From NCBI GenBank assembly GCA_003254905.1, contig QANU01029220.1, positions 62,001-126,000 of the forward strand: DNA of 64,000 nucleotides, read 5' to 3'. The translations under genes were made by a program, and so were the position numbers. This stretch comes from Nissolia schottii. Lineage: Eukaryota > Streptophyta > Magnoliopsida > Fabales > Fabaceae. Below, piece after piece: positions 12,701 through 25,680 of this stretch. A model generated the notes under the pieces. That model ran no database searches, was not told the DNA's origin, and worked only from the letters and a program-made list of their open reading frames with translations. How positions within the stretch are numbered: position 1 is the first letter of the stretch; each line of letters opens with the position of its first letter.

Positions 12701-15700
12701 TATACCCAGATTTTGGATTTGGATTCAGATTTCCTGATCTTCTATTTCAGATTCTATGGTTTACGTAAATAAACTGATAACATTTTAAATTCAGAACTTT
12801 GAACCTTGAATTCAAACATTGGAACTTGGCTTTGTTGGTTATATACAAGTCCAATTCTTCACTAGAGTCTAGAGAAGGTGTGCGATTCAAGGTTCAAATA
12901 ATGAATCTTTGCCCTGCAAAATCTGAAGTGAAATTACAATATAATGTCTAGTTTTGTATATACAAGTTTCTTTGCCTCAGTAGTATGATTTCTTTTTCAA
13001 TAGAAAGAGGAGTTGTTCAAGGCAGCTGACAAGAATGGAGACGGTGTTGTGAGCATGGATGAGTTGGCTGCCCTTCTTGCTTTTCAACAAGAAAAGTAAT
13101 GACCCATCTAGATTCCAACAGAGTTAAAGCTTAAATTTTGTATACCTATTGTTTTCTTTTGCTATCATTGCATATATATATATATAATATTTTCATTGGA
13201 TATATCGCAATTCTATATTATTATTTTCTTCTGATTAGATTTGTTTGATTGTTACTTACTTGGCTAGCTTCTGGTGTTTGCAGGGAACCATTGTTAAATT
13301 GCTGTCCTGTTTGTGGAGAGGTTCTTAAGATTTCTGACCAGTTGAACAGCATGATCCACTTAACTCTTTGTTTTGACGAAGGGACTGGAAACCAAGTGAT
13401 GACTGGAGGATTCTTGACAGATAAGCAGGCTTCATATGGGTAAACTTCTGCAAATAGCTGCTAGTTTAGGCTTTGAGGGACAGGGTACAAGAGAAATCAT
13501 GATTATTATTGAACTAATTAGATTATGTATCCATTTTTTTGTGTGACATATATGGACTATGGTTATATGTTTGTGATTGTATATCAATAAAATAAAACAA
13601 ATCACTTATTTATTTATTTAGGTGGCTCTTCAAACTGAGTGAATGGGCCCATTTCTCATCCTATGATGTTGGTATTCGATCTGGATCAAGTGCTTCCCAT
13701 ATCCTGGTATGCCTCATTTTCCATCCCTTCTTCCTCTCTTTTATTTAACAATATGAGGAGATTATACGATACATCATACATTTATGTATGTTTATAGTTA
13801 TACCAGGATGTACAAAACCTCTTAAAAATCCCTTCACTCCATTTCTAATGACCAAATTTGCCAATTTACATCCACCATAATTAGAATAAAGGCTTCCAAG
13901 CTTATTTGCTTAGATATATCACTCTTGACTCCCTTTTCATGCTTTCACCAAGTAGCAACAATTGTCATGCATACCAGTTTTGAAAGACATGAGAATTTGA
14001 ATTGTATTGACTCAGCATCATCATAAAAGTTGAGAATTAGATACGTCTTTAAGAGAATTTGAGAAGATTGGAACAAAAATACACTGGTATTATTAATCCT
14101 ATATTTGTATCTCTTTCTCATTTTAACTTGTTATTTATTTACTTTATTTTTGGCATCAGGTACATGATCGGAAGTCTCAAAGGCTTGTTGAAGAACTAAT
14201 TGACAAAAAGATTGTTTTGTCAATGAGAGCTATTTATCAATCAAAAATAGGTCTTGGTCTAATGGACATAGGTATGGGTTAATTTCAATTTATTAGTTGA
14301 AAAGAAGTTCTAGGGCCTTATGGCGAAGCATTGCTGAAGTGGTGATGTTTGTAGAACATATGCTATTATAGTTTTGCTGGTGAAAAAAGGTCGTACAGAT
14401 TTTTTGATCTTGCTTGCATTTATTTAAGCTGACTTGGTGCATTATTACTGGATTAGGAATAACAAGAAGTGTCAAGTAGTTTTTATATTTTAGAAAAATG
14501 TTTATCGTCATGCATGCATCCATCTGGCACCACTTCTGGCTCTTGGGTCACAGTTGTTCAAGACCTGGTTCTTTACATTGGTGTACCTCTTATGTGCAGG
14601 GGTGAAGGAGCTCTTGCAAAGCATTTCTGAAAAGCAGGGTGCACGAATGGATTCACCTGAATCGGCTGCTGATATACCTAAGTTTATTGAATCTTTTAAG
14701 GTATGAATTGCTTCTTTTAGTTTTTGTATATGGAACAATTTGATTCGATAAGTCGTAGGAAAATGTAAGTTTGTATTTATATGGTGCCCCTTCATTGTGA
14801 AGTTTAGACCACATTTTGACTTTATTGTGGTGCCCCCTGTTTCAGCTTTCTCTTTTCTTTTGTGCTTCCAGTTTCACTTTTCTTGTGTGCCAATAATGTC
14901 CTTCTTATAAAAGATGTGACTATTGTCTTGTAGGATCAAATCAATTTGGCTGAAGTCAAGTATCCACTGGAACACTTTAAGGTGGGATAAAACTTTGCTA
15001 AGAGTTTGAACTTACTTTGTTATTGATGCACAACTGCTTCTGAACACAATCTTTATCGTGTTACTTATTTAGGACAGTTTGTAGGTTTGATTTTTGTTCT
15101 TAGGATAATGCTGTTTCATTGCATGATTGCAGTTCCGTGTCTTAATAAGTTAAACATATAAACAACAACAACTAATAGTGTCCTGTCATGGACCGTGTTT
15201 GCATTCAAGTCATTAACCTTTAAATCTCTTCTAATTGTTTTGTCTAGAGTTTTTCTAGGTCTTCCTCTATCTCTACTAATAAGCTAAACTACATCTGATC
15301 TACTCTCCTGATTGGGGCTCCTTCAGGTCTTCTCTTCACATGTCCAAACTACCTAGAGGAGGGTTGTGTTAAGTTGTCGACAACCAATGTAAAATATGGT
15401 GCCAAGTTTTTGTCAACAAACAATAACCTTCCTTGTGTGTTTCCTTAAATTAGTCAATGCTCACTTAACAACATATCTCACTAAGAGCCTATCTTTTAAA
15501 ATAGTCCAGTTTCCGTCATTCCTGTGACATACAAATATTCTTGTTGTTAATGGCCTACATTCTGGATAGAGTATGTTTTATAACCCCAATGTAGCAATTT
15601 TAGGTTTATTTGCTTTTAGAATCATCTCTTAGCCATATCAGACCTTTATGTTGTCCTATACTTATGATTCGTTATTGCTTAAGTAGATTAACTTGTTTAG

Positions 15701-18116
15701 TTTTAGATTTGTCCTGCCAGTCTTGAGTCCAACAATTTGAATACTTTTTGCATGTAATTTTTTTAGTTATATACATGCCAAACCTCACTCCACCCTTTAC
15801 CACTTGAGCTACTTCTTGGTTTCTATTAAATTATACTGTAGAATCTCCACTATCTGCTACTTGAATATATCTTCTTCATTGAGCTAGTAATACAGTTTTG
15901 TTTGTATAAGCAGTTTGATGGAAGATAAATATTATTAAATTTTGTTCTGGGCAGACATTCAATGAATTTTTCATTAGAGAATTAATGCCTGGTTCAAGAC
16001 CAATTGCCTCTCCCGAACGTAATGATATTGCTGTATGTGCTGCTGATTGCCGTCTAACGGCATTTAAATCTGTTGATGAAAGTTCAAGATTTTGGATTAA
16101 GGTATTTTTCTTTTTTATTTCTCTTGCACATGGAAGGTTTCTGGTCTTAAGTGAGCATTTCTTTTTAATATTTAGATATCCACATTGGAGAATGTGCCTT
16201 AAGACATTTATCAGTCCGGAGCTGGAAACTAATGGTTGATTTCTGGTATAAAACAAACTTTTGTCAGCCTGGTAATAATACGAAAATCATAGAATTATGA
16301 GTTTTCTCATTGAACTTGGACCTGCTTGACTCGTTTATAAGTTAGGACAGAGGTGTGGGGTAGGAAATGGTTTTGCAAATATAAGGTTACGATCTGAATT
16401 TTTTTTTTTTTTGGTTGTACTCCTGCTTTGCATGACAAAAAACTTGAGATGTAACTTGTGAAACCATTTGGTTCCTTAAACAATTTCTAATGATGAAATC
16501 TGTTTGAGGTAACTACTAGTATGTCTAATGCTTTTTCTGTATGATATACTTTATTTCATCCTTTTTTCTTTTAATAATCCTTTTTTCTTTTAATATTTTT
16601 GAAAGATGCTTTATTCCTTAGAAATTGAAATATCTGTTGTTTAATCTTTTCAACTTGGATTATGTATGCCAAAATGAAGTACTTTTGGGGATTCTTCATT
16701 GTTCCTTTTAGGGTAGAAAGTTTTCAGTTCAAGGTCTTCTGGGGAAAGAAATGTGTTCTAGTTCTTTTGTTGATGGAACAATTGTGATATTCCGTTTGGC
16801 ACCACAGGTATTTGTTGTTTTCTTTTCTCTTGTTTTTTTTAAAGTCACTTTAATCTCTTAAGTAATTTGATTCCAACTATTTATTTGAACATTTCTTTAT
16901 TGCAGGATTATCACCGCTTCCATTTGCCAGTATCAGGAGTTATTGAGCAATTTGTGAATATCCCCGGATGCCTATTTACAGTATGTAAAATAATCACTTT
17001 AGGAGAATCATATTTCATTTATATACAATGGGTTTATTTTCTTGGTGTTAATTCTCATTAACAATTTTTTTATTGGTGTGTTCTACTCCATATAGGTCAA
17101 TCCGATTGCTGTAAATAGCAAGTACTGTAATGTATTCACGGAGAATAAGCGAGTTGTTTCAATAATTTCGACTGAAGATTTTGGAAAGGTTTGTCATTCC
17201 AATCTTGATGTCCAAATGCCAGAGTTTACAACTCTCTTCCTGAAAATTTCACCATATGAATTTATTGGAAAATATGTCACCATTGTCTGGATTGTGAAAA
17301 TTCCTTGTATTGGTTTTTAAATAGTCATTCCTGTTTTCATTTTTTACCTGCTTAGAACCAAAGCTGTTTTATTTTGTGTTCTATATTTTTAACATTTGCT
17401 TGGTTTTGTTCTATTTGTTCATATAAACTATCTATGCTTTGACTTATGCATTTGTATCTGATGCTTTACTTTTGACAATTTGTAAAGCTCCTGCCATATT
17501 CTTGGGGAGTCCCCTCTAATTTCACTGCCTCCATGACAATTTGATCTAATAGCTGCACACCTGTTTTTTACCATTCAGGTGGCATTTGTTGCAATAGGAG
17601 CTACTATGGTTGGCAGCATTACTTTTACAAAGAAAAAGGGTGATGATGTCAAGAAGGGAGATGAGGTTTGCAAGTTATAGTTTATTACCATTTTTCCATT
17701 TTTGTATATTGTCTTTGTTTCTAACCGCCATTTGTTTGCTTGTTCTACAGTTTGGATATTTCTCTTTTGGTGGAAGCACTGTAATTTGTGTTTTCGAAAA
17801 GGTTGGTAGTATGATTGGTTCTACTAATGTTTTCACTTCTCTTTTGTTCTTTAGCTCATTCTTCTTTCTCTTTTAAGCTTGAAATTTTATTTAGTTGAAA
17901 TCTCTGTTTGTAAGTTGGTATTATGATTGGTTCTACTCCTTATAATTGCTAATCTTTGGAATATATACGTTGAGTGACATCCATTTTATTTTATTTTACA
18001 ATCTGCAGAACTCAATAGCAATTGATGAAGACCTTCTAGCAAATAGCACCAGATCGCTGGAGACCTTGGTTTCTGTTGGGATGAGATTGGGCGTCTCTAC
18101 TAGGAAACAGTGTTAA
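9708..18116 (+). CDS. Phosphatidylserine decarboxylase, C2/EF-hand type (PSD2/PSD3-like)
   Basis: The enzyme decarboxylates phosphatidylserine to phosphatidylethanolamine at endomembranes. Twenty-one exons join in frame to 633 residues: 9708-9896, 10511-10590, 10726-10750, 11347-11406, 11684-11752, 11889-11981, 12063-12113, 12532-12615, 13004-13095, 13284-13439, 13622-13706, 14160-14271, 14600-14700, 14934-14981, 15955-16101, 16712-16807, 16906-16980, 17096-17188, 17579-17665, 17751-17801 and 18009-18116. Order: a basic N-terminus (GGSK), a C2-like domain (about 40-170), EF-hand loops DYNEDGMLSLSE (190-201) and DKNGDGVVSMDE (226-237), a CPVCGE motif, then the PSD domain. Candidate catalytic Asp446 (AADCRL), His502 (DYHRFH) and the self-cleavage site GGST with Ser590 (pyruvoyl precursor) are present. 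Length fits plant PSD2/PSD3 (about 635). The ATG at 9708 begins MGHGGSK; the frame upstream has no ATG. Exon 3 is a 25-base microexon. No lesion seen; the gene looks functional. Confidence 0.95.
15170..15362 (-). mobile_element. Antisense LINE C-terminal fragment inside a PSD intron
   Basis: In the intron 14982-15954, the minus strand reads FGHVKRRPEGAPIRRVDQM, then a stop, then after a frame change DRGRPRKTLDKTIRRDLKV and DLNANTVHDRTL. These are the well-known C-terminal phrases of plant L1-type LINE reverse transcriptases (RWFGHV..RRP and RGRPK.TW...I..DL). Stops and a frameshift show it is dead. It lies antisense to the host gene and does not touch an exon. Confidence 0.8.
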
Positions 18117-19297
18117 TATTGGGTTGTCCTACTTGGAATTGTTCAAATTGTGTAGCGCTTTTTTAATCATGATAATTTGCTAATTTGTAAACTACTACTT
18201 TTTTAACCTTATTCAGAGCCATTAATCTAGCTGGCTCTATGTTAGAATTGTCCATAGTTTGATCTGTCTAAAAATATGTGTAAAGTTACGTGTGATAGAA
18301 ATCAGAGTTTGTTTCAGTCCTACTTTTACATGGAATGGATCATCTCAATTTTCACATGGCCTGATTGAGTCATTTTTTTGTCATTGCTGTTTTTTTTATG
18401 GTCGTGTGTGTCTTTGTTTAGGTCTCTCACTTTACACTTTTCCCCCATAAAATGCGGGGCCAAACAGCCCAACTAAGAAGAAATAAAATGCTGGTTACAT
18501 TGCCCTCGAGTCGGTGAAGAAATTTAAAGAAATCCATTCCTTACAATTGTGGCGCTATTTAAAATATATTTTAAAGGGCTTAATTACACTAAGCTTTTCC
18601 AAAGTCCATTAATATGGAGATATCTTTTTATTTGCAAATTTACACTTACCTTTAAATTTTAAAAATAAGCTCATAAACTCACCTCCTTTCCTTGCCTTCT
18701 CTTTCACTCATCACACAGCCACCCACTATCACACTACAACCTCCCGTCCCCACCCCAACTCCACCACCGCCAGCCACTATCTCCTCACCCAGATCATCAC
18801 CACCTGAGAATAATGCATTCTAAGATGAATTCCAAATCTGAGAATTGATTTTTCAATCAAAACACGTACATATTTTAATCAAAACACCAGCATATGAAAA
18901 CGAACATGTATTTTATTTTTTGGTCTGAAAAAAGAACAGGTATTGTCATCCAACCCGAACACAAATAAATCACGAGCCAGAGCTGCAAATTTGGCGATCA
19001 AACAACAACAAAAACCGGCTTACTTTTTAATGCTGCCTTGATTTTTCATGTTTTTTAGTTTAATTGTACACTGTCATTAAATCAAATTGGATCACATAAA
19101 CAAAAACAATTTTCTCTCTTACCAACTACTTAAAATGTCATGCATATAAAATGATTTTATTAGTCAATTCAACTCTTTTTTTTTTTGTCGTGAAGTTTTT
19201 CATGTTTCTGTTATTTTGGTGGAATTTTTCACGTTTCCAAACACCTTGGTTTTTCATTACCAAAAACAAAAGAAATACCCCCATTTTTTCCAATAGT
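18117..19297. other. 3' flank of PSD and intergenic DNA
   Basis: No gene is recognised. A C-rich, CCA-containing low-complexity patch lies at 18710-18800. The rest is AT-rich. The frames at 18259-18450 and 19151-19354 carry no domain. Confidence 0.6.
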
Positions 19298-19522
19298 TGG
19301 CCCATGGTTAAAATTCAAAGGAAAAAAAAGAGGAATGAGTGGGCCTTAAGGTGAGATTATCGCTAGTTTCAATTCTCCTAGAACAAAAAGCCCAGCCCTC
19401 ATTTTGATATATCAAACCCTAGTTTCTAACCTATTAAAAACGCAGGCATTCATTTTCCTTTACGTTCTCGCTTTCGCGGCGCACCTCTCTTCACTTCAGG
19501 AATCCGATCCCACACCGCCACC
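19298..19522 (+). promoter_or_regulatory. Ribosomal-protein-type promoter of eL42 (site II plus telo-box)
   Basis: Upstream of the eL42 ATG are site II-like motifs (TTGGCCCA at 19298, TGGGCC at 19340, and AGCCCAG at about 19389 on the other strand) and a telo-box, AAACCCTAG at 19414-19422. Site II elements with a telo-box are the known signature of plant ribosomal protein promoters and link expression to growing tissue. The leader 19460-19522 is pyrimidine-rich. Confidence 0.7.
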
Positions 19523-20280
<758 letters not shown>

Positions 20281-21234
20281 GCGCAGAATTAGGATTCGCA
20301 GTTGTAATGTTTATTCAGTTTTGGAATGTTTTGTTTCTCTATGGATTTCTCGTAGCTATTTTTCGTTGTTGCAATACTTTTTTTGTGGTGATTGAGAAGT
20401 GAAAAACTGTTTACTAATATCAGCGGTCTCTTGTTTCCATTCTTCGAATGATTGCAATTTTCATCTTCTTTGTCCTTTTACTACTGTATTATTTTTGGGT
20501 TACCTCATTCTCTCGGGCTCATTTGATGTGTTTCTGCCATTTTGGTAACCTATTTAAAGAGTGTTATTGAGGCCTATACGTTCCATTTGTTGTTGATTCG
20601 TGGAATGATTTGTTGCCGTATATAACACCTTTGGAAACTTAGATAATTAAATCTCCCATTAGATATTAGAGATTGTATTGTCTGTGGGTTCTAGTTTATG
20701 GCCTGTTTGGCGTTGGTTCTTTGCTTCTCTTCCACATTGGTCTATTTGTATTTCCAATTTTAAGCAGCAGTTGCAAATGATTGCTTATTTGTGAATATTA
20801 TCATGTCTCCCGCCTGAAATTCGTGAATGGAGGGATTTTATGAATAACTCATCGTTAGGCATTGCCCTTAAAGAAAATTTTATCAATTTATTAACAAATA
20901 GACACTAGACATTTGGTAGGTGAATAGAAGATTCTGTGTGTGGTAGAAGGATTCTTGTGATTTTTGGCTTTGGGCAAAAGTATTCCTAGTGAATGAATTG
21001 GGTAAACGAAGAAAGAATACTCGGACTTTTGTGAGTGATCATGACACTCAACTATCCATCATAACATGCCAAGGAAAATTTACAGCAGCAGTCCTATCAA
21101 AAGATTGAAAACAGGTGTTTCTAAGGAGTATAATTCACAGCACCTCATTGTGTTCCATGGCAAAGAGAAAAAAAAGCATAGCATACTGCACCTCAAAACA
21201 AGTAGAGGGTTGCGACTAATGAAAGTTGTCCTAC
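20281..21234. other. Convergent 3' region between eL42 and the clathrin assembly gene
   Basis: Holds the 3' untranslated regions of two genes reading towards each other. It is AT-rich, and I see no further gene or repeat. Confidence 0.6.
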
Positions 21235-23428
21235 TTAACGCTGATAATTCCCATAGTTCTGTGAATAGCTACCTCCCAAGTAAGCATTATTATTACGTTG
21301 CTGTTGCTGCATGAGTGCAGCTTGTCCTTGCGTGCGATCCCTTTGATATTGTTGCCACATCACTTGCTCTTCAACTAACAACCTCTGCTTTTTCTCCATC
21401 TCTGACATTTGCACATACGATGGAGGTGCCACAGCCAAAGAAGCTGCAAAGGGATCTGCATTCACAGAACCTGAATTACTGCTACCGGAGGTTGGAGGTG
21501 CTGGCAATGCTAGCATTGCTGGCCTCCCAGCTGAACCCAGTGCCACACTGCTAGCACTTCCACTTCCCCCATAACCTGGCCCTTGCATTGCTGCATTTAC
21601 TTCTGCTTGTTTGTACATTCCATCCAGCAACAATGTGTCGAAGCCGCCGCCTAATTCTGGCCTCTGGTTCGGCAAGTTGCTGGCTGATTGGACCAGCGCC
21701 GTTTCCCAGTCTGCCCCTTCATCAAATGCATGCCATGGAAGTGCTTGTGTTGCGCCTGTTGCCGGTGCTGCTCCATCAAACAAAGCCAAGGCTAGTTTGT
21801 CACCATGTTCTTCAATTGTCACATTATCGTCTCCTAAATTCAGCAAATCACCTTCTGTTTGCACAACCTCTTGTTTTGGCACTTCCTCTGGCTCCTCCTC
21901 TACTTCTATTGGTTCCTCATTGACTACTTCCGGTGCCGGCAATGCCTTGATTGCATTCATATCCTCTTCTGGTTCCTGTTCCTCGGCTTCGTCTTCGTTG
22001 TTTTCTTGTTCAGGAGCTTTGTTGTTCTGTGACAAGAGGGTCTTGTCTCGCATAATCTCTTCCATGATCTCTAGCTTCTTGGGTGTGACCTTCTCAACTT
22101 CAGGGTACTCGGAAGAGCGCGCGATTGCAATGTTCTTGGACCAGCCATAGAACATGTCCAGCTCATCGTACTGCTTTCCAACACGGCAGAAGATGTCGTA
22201 CACCTTGGCGCAGTTCGCCACCTCCATGTCGGGGAAGCGATCAACAAAGATGCCTAGTATTTCTGCTATCTCATGGTATATATTGAAACTTTCCTTCACA
22301 AGTGGGTATAGAGCCACTATCACAATTCTGTGGTCTTTTGCTGTGCCTGATACATATCAAATAATTAATAATTATGAGATTTCTTTTCATGCAGGTATGC
22401 TTAATAAACATTAATGGAGATAAGTTATGCTTCATCTTGATGATGTTTTCTTAAAGAAAAATGTGAGCTTATTGATATACATGATGCATTTTGAGTGATG
22501 CAGTTAAATAAGCATGTTTAATAATACATTATGTATTATTGTATGCATTTGTTAAATTCAGTCTGGAAAATGCCATTTAAATTCAGTATTGATGTTTCTA
22601 TCTAATTTTGTAATGAAATTAGAGAGATTTCTGAAGTTTTATCCTAAATTTTGCTGGTTGTCGTAACTTCAAACCTGTGGGACGGCAAGCTAAGAAGCGT
22701 TCAAGCAGCAACTGCAAATGCTGCATTTTAGAAAAAAGTTGCTCCAACTTCATGTCACGCACTGGTGTGGATCTGAAAATAATCTCTCTATTAATTTCTC
22801 TTTCTCTATCTCTATTTCTTTCTATATCCCTATCTCTTTCTATATCTCTATCTCTATCTCTATCTCTATCTCGTTCTCTTTCTATTTCTCTTTTTCTTTG
22901 CCTTTCCCTTTCATCATCATCTTCATCATAACCCAAAGAGCCGCGCTTTCCTCGCCGGCTCTGCATCCTGAACTCCAGCCTCTCATCTAGATACAATGCA
23001 TATGTGCGCACAAACGCAGAGAAGTCCCAAGAATCGGCGTTTGAGCTGTCACGAAAATCAGACATGTTGAGAAGGCGAGTGCCACGCCGAGTTGAGAAGA
23101 ATATTTCCTGTTCGTACGCAGGATCGCCCTCCGTTAGCACCCTTTGGATCAGAACAAGTGTCTTCAGAGCCACTGTCCAGTTCTTGGTCTTGCTGAGGCG
23201 CCTCGAGAGGGTGTTAACGCAAGCGCTGACGAACGCGCGAGAGTAACACGTTAAGCTGAGGATCTCCCTAATGTACTTCTCTTCAGCCGGATACTCGTCG
23301 TGCCTTGTTGCCTTTACAATGGCCACATCAAGGTCAGCAAGTGAGGTGCTGCTTCCCACCTTGGCTAGCCCTATGCTTGTTTGATCCTTCACTGCCCCAA
23401 GGGCTCTTCTGATTGAGCTTGGAGGCAT
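21235..23428 (-). CDS. Clathrin assembly protein, ANTH domain (AP180/ECA type)
   Basis: Two exons, 23428-22675 and 22346-21235, join at a glycine codon (RPT-G-TAKD) to give 621 residues. The protein is an endocytic adaptor that binds membrane phosphoinositides through its ANTH domain and recruits clathrin. Residues 1 to about 330 form the ANTH domain: MPPSSIRRALGAVKDQTSIG, an AIVKATRHDEYPAEEKY lipid-binding-like segment, TLVLIQRVLTEGDP, FACRPTG-type helix ends and FYGWSKNIAIARSSEYP. Inside it is an Arg/Asp/Glu dipeptide tract (about 170-215), known in the plant CAP1/ECA4 branch. The C-terminus is acidic then disordered, with a DPF motif (NADPFAASL), DLLNLG and a glutamine-rich end, as expected for clathrin/AP2 interaction. 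ATG at 23428 begins the conserved N-terminus. No lesion. Confidence 0.93.
22785..22910 (-). repeat. Low-complexity codon repeat coding for R/D/E dipeptides
   Basis: Within exon 1 of the clathrin assembly gene the DNA is a degenerate hexamer run (on the plus strand, TATCTC-like units). On the coding strand it gives alternating arginine with aspartate or glutamate. It keeps the frame open and is length-prone. Confidence 0.85.
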
Positions 23429-25680
23429 GGTTTTATTTCAATTAATCTCCTAGTTCTTGTTTTTAATTCTGCTCCAAGGGATCTTTTGTGCTAAATTTGC
23501 TGATTCTGCAGCTCTCAACCTGGTTCAATAGGTCCAAAATTGCTGCACCCTGCAAATTTATGAAATTAGTTTGTCAATATGGTCATAATTTTCACATAAT
23601 ATTCGACATTGATCAATATGGAAAACCTTTTTCACCTTGCATAAGTTTGCAGCATGAACTTAATGTTTTGCTATGTATACTCAGGAAAAGGGTAAAAAGA
23701 TAAAATAATTTATCCCAACAAAAAGTTATGTAAGGGATATGATGGAAATGCAAAGAGCAAACAAGGGATGATGATACCTTCTTGGAAGCACCATAGGGCA
23801 TTAATTAAGATTTCCTGAAAGGATGGTTATTATTTCATAATCATAGCTGCTTATGCATGTTTAGAGGGAAAAGAGAAAAGAATGCTAAGGAAAAGTAAAA
23901 CAGATATTTTGTTTCTTTTCTTTTGGTCCTCTCTGGCATTAATTGGCTAAAGCATTGACCTTTTTTGTAGCATGAAAACGTGGGAATCAAAGATTTGATG
24001 ATAAATGTATTACTATATTAATCATTATAAAGCATTTGACTTTGAGGTGACATTCTTGGCTATTCTATATTTGGTAGGGAGGAATTTCTAGCTTGTATAC
24101 TATTTTCTCACCACCCCTTTGACCTTTTCAAGGATAATGTGACCACTGATCAGCTTAAGTTTTCTAATCACGGGGTGAATATGCTAAAATTTCCAAAAAT
24201 TTTTAATTTAGTTTTTACAATTCAATTATATATCATATTTGATATTTTTTTTACTCAATGTTGGTTGACTTTCATGTATCATAACAGTTAAATACATGCA
24301 ATGCACTACGTATAGTATAGGATTGAGGATCTCAATAATTAAATAGTTTATAGTTTACCCACTGCATCTAGAGGACCATGGTTTGGAAATTTATTCAGGG
24401 GTGAGGTTATTGACACTTTATTTGGTCTATACATTTAGGAAGATAACGAGTGTTGTGAGCTTTCTTTTAGTTTATAATATTTCGTTACTCTTGCACGCAG
24501 AAGTTAAAATCTAGTTTTATACTGGGCAAATAAAAAGAAAAATCTAGTTATATGAGTAATATTAAAAAAAATATATTCTCATAATTTAATTATCACATTT
24601 TTGCATTACCAATTTATTACATAATTACACATCTAAAAAGTGATTTCTAGAACAAACAGAAACAGCTATTTAAATTGCTTTTTTTGAATGAAAGTTTTCA
24701 AAAGACAAGTCATTCATCACTTATAAACTATCGTATCTCTAAGAAAATATGTGTCGTTAGCCTAACCCATCAACAGGGCCAGTAGACCCGCTTACTTGAC
24801 TACCCAAATTGACCGGATGACTTTTGGTTCGAGTTGGGTTCAAATTGAGATTTTTTTTTTTCGTAAAAATTTATTGACCTAACTAGCAGCAAGTTGGGTA
24901 GCAAGGGTACAATTTATAAAATGACCTAATTTGCCAACTAGATTAACCCATTTATATTTTTAATTATTATTATTATATTATTAATTTATTGGATAATTTA
25001 AATGTATAAAAATCAATTTTTCATTATATACAAAATTTATTAAAAAAACTTTTTTTAAATAAAAATGAGAAAATGTTCACTTTAGTCCTAAAAAGTATAA
25101 ACGTGAGTTATTTTAGTCCTTAAATTTTAAAATGAGCTTATCTAATATCTAATAGTGTAATTTTATACATTTATTTGAGAAATTAAATGTAAAATATTTT
25201 GAGAATTTCAATGCTTTCAATCCATGAAAACTTGAGATTTTTATATTTTTAATAACAAATTTTTGTTTATTAATTTCTTAACAAGTGCCATTTTGTTAGC
25301 AAAACTCTTTATTTAATTAAGTGTTATATTGTATTAATAATTATACATTACATATTTAATTAAAACTTTATATATTCATTTAGGTTTTCTCCTTTGGTAC
25401 TGATCCAATTGTATAAGTATTAATACCTTTTCCATGTGTCATAAAATAGTTGGCTAATGAATTAAAAAAATTAATTTTTTTAAAAATTTAAAATAAGAAT
25501 AACCTACGCTACACGGAATACCTGACAACTTAAATGAGGGTATCGGTACCTCATAATATTTTTTAGTAGTAATTGTATAAGATCATCCTGGAATGGAAGC
25601 GTAATTGCTAGTAAATTGTGTAAGATCATTATACCATATGCTTATTTCCTGCATAATTGCTTGCTGCATGACATAGGAGA
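23429..25680. other. Upstream DNA of the clathrin gene and AT-rich intergenic region
   Basis: The first few hundred bases form the promoter and leader of the minus-strand clathrin gene. A block at 24760-24960 contains phrases such as GACCCGCTTACTTGAC and GAGTTGGGTTCAAATTG that look transposon-derived. At 24710-24746 a short segment resembles 29706-29745. No gene is recognised. Confidence 0.5.

Noticed and set aside
22677..22990. Ser/Leu- and Ile/Ser-rich plus-strand frames
   Set aside because: Antisense shadows of the R/D/E codon repeat in the clathrin assembly gene.
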